Below, one piece after another: positions 54,667 to 61,632 of a DNA stretch of 64,000 bases. Origin of the DNA: Saprospiraceae bacterium (lineage in GTDB: Bacteria > Bacteroidota > Bacteroidia > Chitinophagales > Saprospiraceae). The position numbers were made by a program, and so were the translations under genes. The notes beneath the pieces are model-generated. The model had not been told where the DNA came from and did no database searches. It saw only the letters and a program-made list of their open reading frames with translations. Within the stretch, counting starts at the first letter, position 1. Every line of letters begins with the position of its first letter. Where the stretch lies: NCBI GenBank assembly GCA_026129545.1, contig JAHCHX010000001.1, forward strand, positions 2,851,501-2,915,500, read 5' to 3'.

Positions 54667-55225
54667 AAATTTTTACAAGTTTCTCATTTACTTCATAATT
54701 TGGGATACCAATTAGTATTTTATTACTAATGTTTTTATATTGTTTATCAAATTCAGAGATAACAATATATCCATTGTTCCCGAATTCATGTTCTGAATTT
54801 ATTTTCCAAACCTTAAATTTAGGAATGTACTTTAAATCGTAAAATCTCGAACCATCAAAAGAGACACCCTTGTATTTTGCCTTATTGTAAAGCAATATTG
54901 ATGTGACAAAATAACTGGTCTCTCCTTCGATATAAAAATCAAGTATGAACAACTTATCCCATTTGGATTTATCAGCGTTTGACCGCACTAACAGTTCTTC
55001 CATTTGTTGTTCTGAAAAATTTTTAATAGCACTATCTACAACTCCCAGAGAGGTTCCATGCTCTTTTTTTTCGCCTTTCTTAAATCCAGTCTTGGTTTCA
55101 AAAGTTTCCAGAACAGCAGAATGCCATGCTTGAAAATCAAGTTTCAAAACTGAACTTTTTGACTGACTTGAAGATTTGCAACCAGCAAGTATCAAAACAA
55201 TAAAAATGATGGTAATTTTTTTCAT
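54644..55225 (-). CDS. Lipoprotein, candidate immunity protein of module 3
   Basis: A 193-residue lipoprotein (lipobox LILAGC, then KSSSQSKSS). The alpha/beta body (FQAWHSAVLETFETKTGF, SYFVTSILLYNKAKYKGVSF, KIYDSAIFD) matches no family I know. It overlaps the mini-RHS stop by 4 nt and the transglutaminase-like B start by 23 nt. It shows no sequence relation to the exported proteins in the same position in modules 1 and 2. The immunity role is inferred from position and variability. Confidence 0.68.
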   Translation of the reverse strand: MKKITIIFIVLILAGCKSSSQSKSSVLKLDFQAWHSAVLETFETKTGFKKGEKKEHGTSLGVVDSAIKNFSEQQMEELLVRSNADKSKWDKLFILDFYIEGETSYFVTSILLYNKAKYKGVSFDGSRFYDLKYIPKFKVWKINSEHEFGNNGYIVISEFDKQYKNISNKILIGIPNYEVNEKLVKIYDSAIFD

Positions 55226-56238
55226 TGCCCTCCTCCTTGTCTTGGTTTAACATTTTGTTCCTGCCTAATAACGTTTTCCTCTATCCGTGTATTGATTTCT
55301 TCTTGGGACATTTTCGTAACCTTTCCCTTTCTTGCCGCATCTGGGTCATTAACGTCTGTCATTTGAGAACGTTTGTTTGTTCCCATCATGTTGTTTTTTG
55401 CATGAATTAGTTCGTGGCCTAAGCCAATTTTTGCTGGCCTTCCAGTAGTACCATCTTCATTTACAACATTTTCACCTTTACCATTAATGTTAAAAGTAAC
55501 TATCGAGCCCGTACCAGTGCCGTTTTCACTATCTGTTTTTGCAGCGTCTGTTATAACTCCATTGGAATTTACAGGGTCAGTACCATTTATTGTACCTTCG
55601 ATAATCGTAACTGTAAAATTCTTCACACTCCCATCCATTTGTTCGATGCCGTTAATAAGGTTTCTGACAAGCATCGTGCCTCCCGCCTTTGAAAGTTCAC
55701 TCAATCCGCCCTCGGCTTGGCTTGCGATTGTCACTTTGCCGTCCCGCCCCATAGTCAACTTATCATTTGTCAGGCTTTGAAGTTGTGCCAAGTGCTCTTG
55801 ACGTTTTATATCCGCTGCTTCGCCTCTTCCTTTGATTGAAATGATAATATCCATCCCATCCGGGTCAATGAAAAGTATCGGATTATCAATAGCGTAATTA
55901 TACGGAGACCAATTCGGATACTTCGCCGCCAACGGGTCGGGCGAAAGCCACCTGCTCACCACTTCCGCCTTTAAGTTGTACTCCCCGTAAAGCGTATCGT
56001 TTTCGATGACGGTGACGACCTCGCCAGTCACCCGGTTGAACATCACCGAGCCAAAACGAAAGGTCGTGTCGTTCGGAAAACTCTCTTGGTACTTTCCGTT
56101 GCTCAAAGTCAAGACCTTGACCTTGATGCCCAGTTCCTCGAAAGGCTGTATCGGCTCGTGTTGAGCGAAAAGGCTGCCGCAAAAAAGGATTGCAAAAACG
56201 AGTGTCAGATACTTTTGCATAGTTGATATGGATTTCAA
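55222..56238 (-). CDS. Mini-RHS protein with M91-like HELIHA C-terminus (toxin-like), module 3
   Basis: 338 residues. The signal peptide and head are nearly identical to module 1, up to the RHS end motif SRWLSPDPLAAKYPNWSPYN and FIDPDGMDII. ATG was chosen at the shared MQKYL rather than the outermost ATG at 56238, six codons earlier. The variable C-terminal 210 residues contain IGLGHELIHAKNNM and, 40 residues on, INTRIEENVIRQEQN. This combination (HELxHA, then EEN-xx-RxE) is like the M91/NleD-type metallopeptidase toxins often found at RHS tips. The protein is likely periplasmic; the target is unknown. Confidence 0.78.
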   Translation of the reverse strand: MKSISTMQKYLTLVFAILFCGSLFAQHEPIQPFEELGIKVKVLTLSNGKYQESFPNDTTFRFGSVMFNRVTGEVVTVIENDTLYGEYNLKAEVVSRWLSPDPLAAKYPNWSPYNYAIDNPILFIDPDGMDIIISIKGRGEAADIKRQEHLAQLQSLTNDKLTMGRDGKVTIASQAEGGLSELSKAGGTMLVRNLINGIEQMDGSVKNFTVTIIEGTINGTDPVNSNGVITDAAKTDSENGTGTGSIVTFNINGKGENVVNEDGTTGRPAKIGLGHELIHAKNNMMGTNKRSQMTDVNDPDAARKGKVTKMSQEEINTRIEENVIRQEQNVKPRQGGGQ

Positions 56239-56240
56239 AG

Positions 56241-57563
56241 TTATGGTCTGATGATTTCTTTCGGCTGTCTGCCCTTCTCCGTTTCAAAGGACTTCAACCA
56301 ACGCTCGTAGGCATCCTGCGGCATTTCCTCGAACCCAATCCCGTCAATCTGCCCGTAAACCTCGTGCATTTTCAGAAACAGTTCGTAGGCTTTCGGAAAT
56401 TCGGGGAGCCGCTCGACGGGCGGTCTGCCCAACTGGTCAATGACATAAAAGAACAGATAAGTCTGGTAGTCCGATTTCAGTTGAAGTGCATAGACGTTGT
56501 TCGGGCTGTATTCCAACGACTTTTCAAGGCAATTTAGCACGAAATTGTCAAATCCGTACTTGATGGCGTAGCCTTTCGCCATGTCAGCAAGGCAAGCGGC
56601 AATCACTTCACACTTTCCCATGGTATCCATGTAGATACCGCTCCGCAACGCCTCCGCCTTGATGTAGCCCGAACTCTGCACCCAAACGTCAGTCGTGTAA
56701 TAACCGTTGGTCGCTTCGTAGTTCAAAATATTGCCTTTCCCGTTGTCCACTTTGATGTAAGTATGCGAGGGCGAATAAGAAAGCCAAGCCTCCACGCCAA
56801 TCTCCTCCGCCAAAATCAAGTATAAAAGTGGCATGGAATGGCATTGACCTTTGCCACTGCCCATGAGTTTCGTCACAAACTGCTTTGACCAGTCCTGCTT
56901 GCCCCAAGGGTCTTCAAAATCGTAGCCGTAGGGCTTGTGCGTGAAAGTTACCTTCCCTGTTTCGTCCTTCAACTGCACCGTGTCCGCCAAAAACTGCCGC
57001 AATCCCCATTTCTTGGCGGTCGGTTTATTGAAGTCGTAGCCGTTTTGCTCGATGTATGTTTTGATGATGTCGGCATTGCTTGAAATGTCCGACGAAAACC
57101 AGTCGTAGGTCATTCGGTTGTCGTAATAAGCGTTCTCTGTCAGGAAAACGGCTCGTTTCAGGTTACAAGGCTTTTCACCTTTCAGCATTTGGTTTATTTC
57201 ATCGAAGGCTTGGCGATAAAACTCCGTTCCTGCGACTTGGCTTTGGTCGGGAAACTCGTATTTTACCTCTCTTGGGTTCATATCCCGCTCTATTTCCGCC
57301 AAAAGTTGCTGCTGTTGCATCCTTCTCTGCTCGTGCTGCTGCACCTCCTGCATTATCATCTCGTTTTGCCGCTGGATGTTGGCGTTCGGGGCAAACGGGT
57401 TTGCCGTTTGTGGCTGCGGGTTTGGGAAACTGATGACCACCTGCGGCGCAAGCGTGGCGGGTTGCGGCGGCTGCGGGATGGGTATTCCCGGGGCAGTCGG
57501 CATCTGCCCGATTGCCTTTATCGAGGCACAAATGAGTATCGCTGTGAGTGTTTTATATTTCAT
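56241..57563 (-). CDS. Transglutaminase-like protein A, module 3
   Basis: 440 residues, nearly identical over its whole length to the module 1 protein A. Shared features are the signal peptide MKYKTLTAILICASIKAIGQ, a Pro/Gln/Asn-rich linker, core residues in GQCHSMPLLYLILAEE, SPSHTYIKVDN and NYEATNGYY, and TPR-like helices. The main difference is in the low-complexity linker (residues 45-75). The A/T-rich leader up to site 13 is also shared with module 1, so the whole left and right ends of these cassettes are conserved while the middle differs. Confidence 0.82.
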   Translation of the reverse strand: MKYKTLTAILICASIKAIGQMPTAPGIPIPQPPQPATLAPQVVISFPNPQPQTANPFAPNANIQRQNEMIMQEVQQHEQRRMQQQQLLAEIERDMNPREVKYEFPDQSQVAGTEFYRQAFDEINQMLKGEKPCNLKRAVFLTENAYYDNRMTYDWFSSDISSNADIIKTYIEQNGYDFNKPTAKKWGLRQFLADTVQLKDETGKVTFTHKPYGYDFEDPWGKQDWSKQFVTKLMGSGKGQCHSMPLLYLILAEEIGVEAWLSYSPSHTYIKVDNGKGNILNYEATNGYYTTDVWVQSSGYIKAEALRSGIYMDTMGKCEVIAACLADMAKGYAIKYGFDNFVLNCLEKSLEYSPNNVYALQLKSDYQTYLFFYVIDQLGRPPVERLPEFPKAYELFLKMHEVYGQIDGIGFEEMPQDAYERWLKSFETEKGRQPKEIIRP

Positions 57564-57635
57564 TTTTCATCTTTTTTATTTCATTGTCAAGTGCTTTTAT
57601 ATTATATTTTTATTGTTTTATTTTATTTTTTAGTT

Positions 57636-57729
57636 TGGGATAACGGGGGCACTCACGCATACCGCCGCTTGCGTTGGGCTTGCGAGTTGGGTTTGGCGGC
57701 GGTTGGCGTTGAGTGCGTTGTTGTAGGCA
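57636..57729 (-). repeat. attC-like site 13 (long form, own stem)
   Basis: The left core TGGGATAAC complements GTTATCCCA at 53519. The right core GTTGTAGGCA matches the complement of TGCCTGCAAC at 59444 in 9 of 10 positions. The hairpin GCACTCACGC ... GCGTTGAGTGC differs in sequence from all other sites but keeps the fold. Confidence 0.8.
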
Positions 57730-57734
57730 TTTTC

Positions 57735-58424
57735 CTATCTTGAGAGCATTGCTGGATTTACTTCGGGTTTATTATGAATAGCCTTCAAATAAATATTCGC
57801 TCCATCTTCAACTTGCATATAAAGTGGTGAATCATTAGGCAAAATCTCACCATCGCCTACTAAATGCCATTCATAATTTTCATCGGACAAGTGAGGGAAT
57901 AGCCCATCGGCTAAATATTTCGCTATTTTTCCGATTAAATTAAAGGAAGAAGAATAAATAATAAAAATTAGATTGGATTGATTAAATTTTAGAAAAAAGA
58001 CAATTTTAGAATTAATCAAACCCTGTTTTCCTTTGCTTGTCAGTGAATTTGGAATGTCGATAATTGGCATATCTTCGTTATAGGGTATATTTTTATGCTT
58101 TAAAATATGGTAGACTAGTTTTTTTGAAGATGAATTTTTAGGTAATATCTCAAAACCTGTACTATCCATTAATACAATTTCCATGTATTCGTCTAACAAA
58201 CTTAAAATGGCATGATTTATTGAATTTGATTCATGCGAAAATTGACTTCTATCAACTAAGCCTAACGCAACATTTTTTTCCCAAGAAGACAATCTGCCTT
58301 CAATCAATAGTATTTGATTATATATCGTAGGTTTTTCATCGCCTATCTGGTTTTTGAAACATGATATAGCATCCTTGGCATTGCCTTTACTTATTTTCCA
58401 TTTTATCTTTTCAAAAAAATCCAT
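57735..58424 (-). CDS. Effector-associated domain (EAD11-like) protein
   Basis: A 229-residue cytosolic protein. Residues 8-75 (ISKGNAKDAISCFKNQ, NQILLIEGRLSSWEKN, then GLVDRSQFSHESNSINHAI, LSLLDEY) fit the helical effector-associated domain EAD11, an adaptor that links sensors and effectors in bacterial conflict systems. The remaining part (about 85-229) has no recognised fold; KIVFFLKFNQSNLIFIIYS looks like a beta core. The adjacent upstream gene is separated by 5 nt. This is a likely two-gene defence cassette, though the effector is not identified. Confidence 0.72.
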   Translation of the reverse strand: MDFFEKIKWKISKGNAKDAISCFKNQIGDEKPTIYNQILLIEGRLSSWEKNVALGLVDRSQFSHESNSINHAILSLLDEYMEIVLMDSTGFEILPKNSSSKKLVYHILKHKNIPYNEDMPIIDIPNSLTSKGKQGLINSKIVFFLKFNQSNLIFIIYSSSFNLIGKIAKYLADGLFPHLSDENYEWHLVGDGEILPNDSPLYMQVEDGANIYLKAIHNKPEVNPAMLSR

Positions 58425-58429
58425 TTTAC

Positions 58430-59419
58430 TTACTTTTTAAATAACTTGTTAAAAATATTAGCCACACCCCATTGTTTTACAGTAGTTCTTCCTTTTTGAG
58501 AAACTTGAAACTTGCCATTTTCAATAAAAAGGTATTCAAGGTGGTCAAATATTTTTTTTGGGAAAGCAAAAACTAGTTTGGCTTCATCTTTTTTGCAATA
58601 AGATAAGGGACCAGAATAATCTTTCAATTTTTGAACCATAACCTCTTCCCCAGAAGGTATGCTAAGAGATAAAGAAGATAACAATATTTTGCCAATGAGG
58701 TAATCACCGTCTAAGTCATATTTTGGCATTGTAAGCCTTAATATTATACCTTCAGGAAGAATTGTCATCCCATCTTCTAATGTTCCAAATACCGTACTTG
58801 AGTCCAATTCAATATTTTCTATATTCGTCTCGTTTGCTACTCTAATATTAAATAACACATAATCGTCATAAAAAAAACGATTAATAATTCCTAATTGTGA
58901 CGGCAAGGTGTCGTAATAAACATTATCTAATTTATTTATTTTGTTTGAAAAAGGAATGCTTTGATGTCCAATCGTCATATTATTCTGAAAGCGTCCACTA
59001 AAATTTTTATTTGGGTCATACTTTGGCAACGATTTAATAGTATTAATATTTATCCTGCCAATATTCGTAAAATATCCTTCACTAATTTTGCAATCGCTCG
59101 GGACAGCATACAATATAGAGTAAAAAAATCCTATGGGTGCATTGTCGAACTTAAAGCCAAATTCTTCAACCCAGATAAAAGTTTCTATTCCTCCAAAGAC
59201 CCCCGAAGCAAAAGCAATCGGTGTAAATTTTTCGCCTGATTTTGAAAATATTACATCATTTATTATTGAAAAATAAAAACTATCATTCAAGTTACTTACT
59301 TCAATGATAATCATCACATATTTCAAACCAGGGTCTGGCATCCAATCTCCCCCGTCATTATTATTGAATCCCATTAACCTTACTTTGTTAGGGTAGTAAG
59401 CACCAATTAATTTATTCAT
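58430..59419 (-). CDS. Unknown protein paired with the EAD protein
   Basis: 329 residues with no signal peptide. MNKLIGAYYPNKVRLMGFNN opens a beta-rich protein (YVMIIIEVSNLNDSFYFSI, VLFNIRVANETNIENIEL, GIILRLTMPKYDLDGDYLIG) with a basic C-terminus (QKGRTTVKQWGVANIFNKLFKK). No catalytic motif was found. It is first in its cassette. The strong A/T composition matches its EAD neighbour and differs from the 36-45 kb cassettes. Confidence 0.7.
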   Translation of the reverse strand: MNKLIGAYYPNKVRLMGFNNNDGGDWMPDPGLKYVMIIIEVSNLNDSFYFSIINDVIFSKSGEKFTPIAFASGVFGGIETFIWVEEFGFKFDNAPIGFFYSILYAVPSDCKISEGYFTNIGRININTIKSLPKYDPNKNFSGRFQNNMTIGHQSIPFSNKINKLDNVYYDTLPSQLGIINRFFYDDYVLFNIRVANETNIENIELDSSTVFGTLEDGMTILPEGIILRLTMPKYDLDGDYLIGKILLSSLSLSIPSGEEVMVQKLKDYSGPLSYCKKDEAKLVFAFPKKIFDHLEYLFIENGKFQVSQKGRTTVKQWGVANIFNKLFKK

Positions 59420-59443
59420 TTTTTATTTATTTATTTTTGTCAT

Positions 59444-59517
59444 TGCCTGCAACGGGGGCATGGACGACGTGGCGGCGGTTTATCCGGCGGCATGTCCGGC
59501 CATGCATAGTTAGTGGC
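59444..59517 (-). repeat. attC-like site 14a (101-bp unit)
   Basis: The left core TGCCTGCAAC partners GTTGTAGGCA at 57720. It has the common hairpin and the right core GTTAGTGGC. Confidence 0.82.
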
Positions 59518-59547
59518 ATTCCCTTTTAGGCCTTCCGGTGTCGTTGC

Positions 59548-59618
59548 CGCTAACGGGGGCATGGACGACGTGGCGGCGGTTTATCCGGCGGCATGTCCGG
59601 CCATGCATAGTTAGTGGC
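59548..59618 (-). repeat. attC-like site 14b (tandem 101-bp unit)
   Basis: A second tandem copy, 101 bp after 14a, again bounded by CGCTAAC and GTTAGTGGC. Confidence 0.82.
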
Positions 59619-59648
59619 ATTCCCTTTTAGGCCTTCCGGTGTCGTTGC

Positions 59649-59737
59649 CGCTAACGGTGGCACTGCCGCAGTCGCCCGCTGCGTTGGCTTTGAGCGTTGG
59701 CTTTGCGGGCGATTGGCGGCAGTGCATTGTTCTCGGA
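59649..59737 (-). repeat. attC-like site 14c (long form, own stem)
   Basis: The stem GGCACTGCCGC/GCGGCAGTGC is unique. The right core GTTCTCGGA exactly complements TCCGAGAAC at 60846 across the HNH cassette. Confidence 0.82.
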
Positions 59738-59738
59738 T

Positions 59739-60803
59739 TTATATTTTTATTTTATTGATTGTCAATTCATTGCCGTCAATTTTGAACTTGAAAAAATCTC
59801 CTTCGCTCTCGATAACCTCAACGTTTCCGTAGTGCATTTGGCGATGATGGTTGGCGCAAACTGTGATAATATTTGCTGCGCTCAACGACCCTTTTCCTTG
59901 TTTCGAGACAGGTTCAACATGATGGCTTTCGACGTAAAATTCTCCATTGCTCTTTTTAAAGCCGTGTGCTGGTTCGCCAAGTTGTTCACAAACTAAACAC
60001 TTGTATCCTGTTATTCTTTTTATCTTATTTGATATTGCCCCTCGTTCAATGTAGGTCGAAACTCTTTCTTTTATCTCTGGGCGTAATTTTTTCATTTTAT
60101 CTTCCAACTTCCGTATGCCTTGCAAAGTATCGGCATTTTCATCGGTCAGGGCTTCGAGTTGTTCTTGAACTTCATTTATCTCTCCAATTGCATCAACTTC
60201 AAGTGGGAAATTTTCGAGAAAACGTTTTAGTTTTTCATTTTTCGGATTGAGTTGATAGACGAGTTTTAGTATATTTTGTACATTATCGGAATTCAGGTAG
60301 TTGAAACCTTGCTGTGATATTTTCTTGCCTTCGGGGAGCAACTCTAATTTGCTTACATTTTCATTATTTATTACGAGGTGGTTTTCAAAGTATATGATGT
60401 GTTCAACATTGGCTCTTACGTTCCCTCCGTCATACTCTTTAAATTTTTGGTGCTTTGCTTCCCGGGGAAACCATTCATCTATTTCTGGGAAGCCATAAAA
60501 TCCTACGATACATTTCCGATTGCCATTTTGGTAATCAGAACTGGTGAAGAAGACAATATTTATATCTTTTGATTTTTCAATCGAAGGCAGCCGATTGAAC
60601 ATTGGCGTGTAAGCTACAAAACTCCCGTCTTCTTCTGCTGGATATATTTCATGCCCGAAGTTCAGGCTTTCGTGCATGTGGGCATTTTCGATTACAAAAT
60701 CGTATTTCGATGCCTTCAAGTCCTTGTCGGTGGGGTCGTCTTGCCACTTGTTGCTATTCCATGAAATCGAGGCAAGAATTCCAAAATTGGGGATTATCTT
60801 CAT
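59739..60803 (-). CDS. HNH endonuclease
   Basis: A 354-residue cytosolic protein. The HNH domain is at the C-terminus (about 265-330): zinc-ribbon-like CLVCEQLGEP, then EFYVESHHVEPVSKQ, and NIITVCANHHRQMHYG. The N-terminal 180 residues (SWNSNKWQDDPTDKDLKASK, CIVGFYGFPEIDEWFPRE) contain a segment resembling EVE/McrB-N-like modified-DNA readers, which I could not confirm. A coiled coil lies at about 205-245. A defence nuclease is the likely role. It is a single-gene cassette: the stop is 2 nt from site 14c and the start 43 nt from site 15a. Confidence 0.85.
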   Translation of the reverse strand: MKIIPNFGILASISWNSNKWQDDPTDKDLKASKYDFVIENAHMHESLNFGHEIYPAEEDGSFVAYTPMFNRLPSIEKSKDINIVFFTSSDYQNGNRKCIVGFYGFPEIDEWFPREAKHQKFKEYDGGNVRANVEHIIYFENHLVINNENVSKLELLPEGKKISQQGFNYLNSDNVQNILKLVYQLNPKNEKLKRFLENFPLEVDAIGEINEVQEQLEALTDENADTLQGIRKLEDKMKKLRPEIKERVSTYIERGAISNKIKRITGYKCLVCEQLGEPAHGFKKSNGEFYVESHHVEPVSKQGKGSLSAANIITVCANHHRQMHYGNVEVIESEGDFFKFKIDGNELTINKIKI

Positions 60804-60845
60804 TTTTATTATTTTTATTTATTTCATTTTTTTCTTTCTCTTATT

Positions 60846-60918
60846 TCCGAGAACGGGGGCATGGACGACGTGGCGGCGGTTTATCCGGCGGCATGTCCGG
60901 CCATGCATAGTTAGTGGC
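60846..60918 (-). repeat. attC-like site 15a (101-bp unit)
   Basis: The left core TCCGAGAAC complements GTTCTCGGA at 59729. It has the common hairpin and the right core GTTAGTGGC. Confidence 0.82.
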
Positions 60919-60948
60919 ATTCCCTTTTAGGCCTTCCGGTGTCGTTGC

Positions 60949-61017
60949 CGCTAACGGTTGGCTTCCCCGCCGTGCTCGCGCATAGCGGGCATGGGCGGGG
61001 AAGCAGGGTTGGTGGTT
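60949..61017 (-). repeat. attC-like site 15b (own stem)
   Basis: The stem GCTTCCCCGCC with GGCGGGGAAGC. The right core GTTGGTGGTT exactly complements AACCACCAAC at 63661. Confidence 0.82.
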
Positions 61018-61037
61018 GTTATTATTGCTTTTCTTCG

Positions 61038-61568
61038 CTACTTGTAAAGCCTGACCTCAAACTTGCCATTTTTAATCTCAATCTTTAGACTTTCATCGTC
61101 ACTAATAAAATGAATCTCGAAAAAGCCTTTCATTGTATCAGTAAGCGTATCAATTTCAGAGATGGTTATAAAACTGTGTTTTTTATCATTAATCCCCATA
61201 AACCCAATCAACACATCTCCATCATCTCCCCATTGGCCAAAACTTCCGCCAACGAATCCATCTCCCAAGTCGCTTATCCTACCTTTTACTGGAAAAGTTC
61301 CAATCGACAGGGGTATTTCATTTAATGCAAAGTGCTCCCTTTGCTCCCCAAAAGAACTGTAAGTGTAAAAATCAATTCCCCATAGAGTGGAATCGTTCTG
61401 GTGGTAACGCCAAAATCCAGAGGCTTCCCACGCTTTACCTTCCTTTGTGCCTTTTGCCCATCCAAATTCTTGTTTCCCGGGGCCATATATTATGACATCA
61501 TCCTCTTTTTTACAGGAAATCGCAGACACAAGGCAAATAAACAGGAATATAAAATTGAGTTGTTTCAT
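61038..61568 (-). CDS. Small lipoprotein, DUF6252-like
   Basis: A 176-residue lipoprotein (lipobox VSAISC, then KKEDD). The body has KEGKAWEASGFWRYHQ, FALNEIPLSIGTFPVKG, GDDGDVLIGFMGI and ISEIDTLTDTMKGFFEIHF, a pattern shared with the lipoprotein at 34066. It lies 64 nt downstream of the M12B protease gene in the same cassette, the same order as at 34.1-36.5 kb. The family has no established function. Confidence 0.78.
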   Translation of the reverse strand: MKQLNFIFLFICLVSAISCKKEDDVIIYGPGKQEFGWAKGTKEGKAWEASGFWRYHQNDSTLWGIDFYTYSSFGEQREHFALNEIPLSIGTFPVKGRISDLGDGFVGGSFGQWGDDGDVLIGFMGINDKKHSFITISEIDTLTDTMKGFFEIHFISDDESLKIEIKNGKFEVRLYK

Positions 61569-61632
61569 CTTAAAAATGTTTTGAAGATGAAAGGTTGCCG
61601 ATGTAACAACCTTCCATCTAGCCTATTAAATT

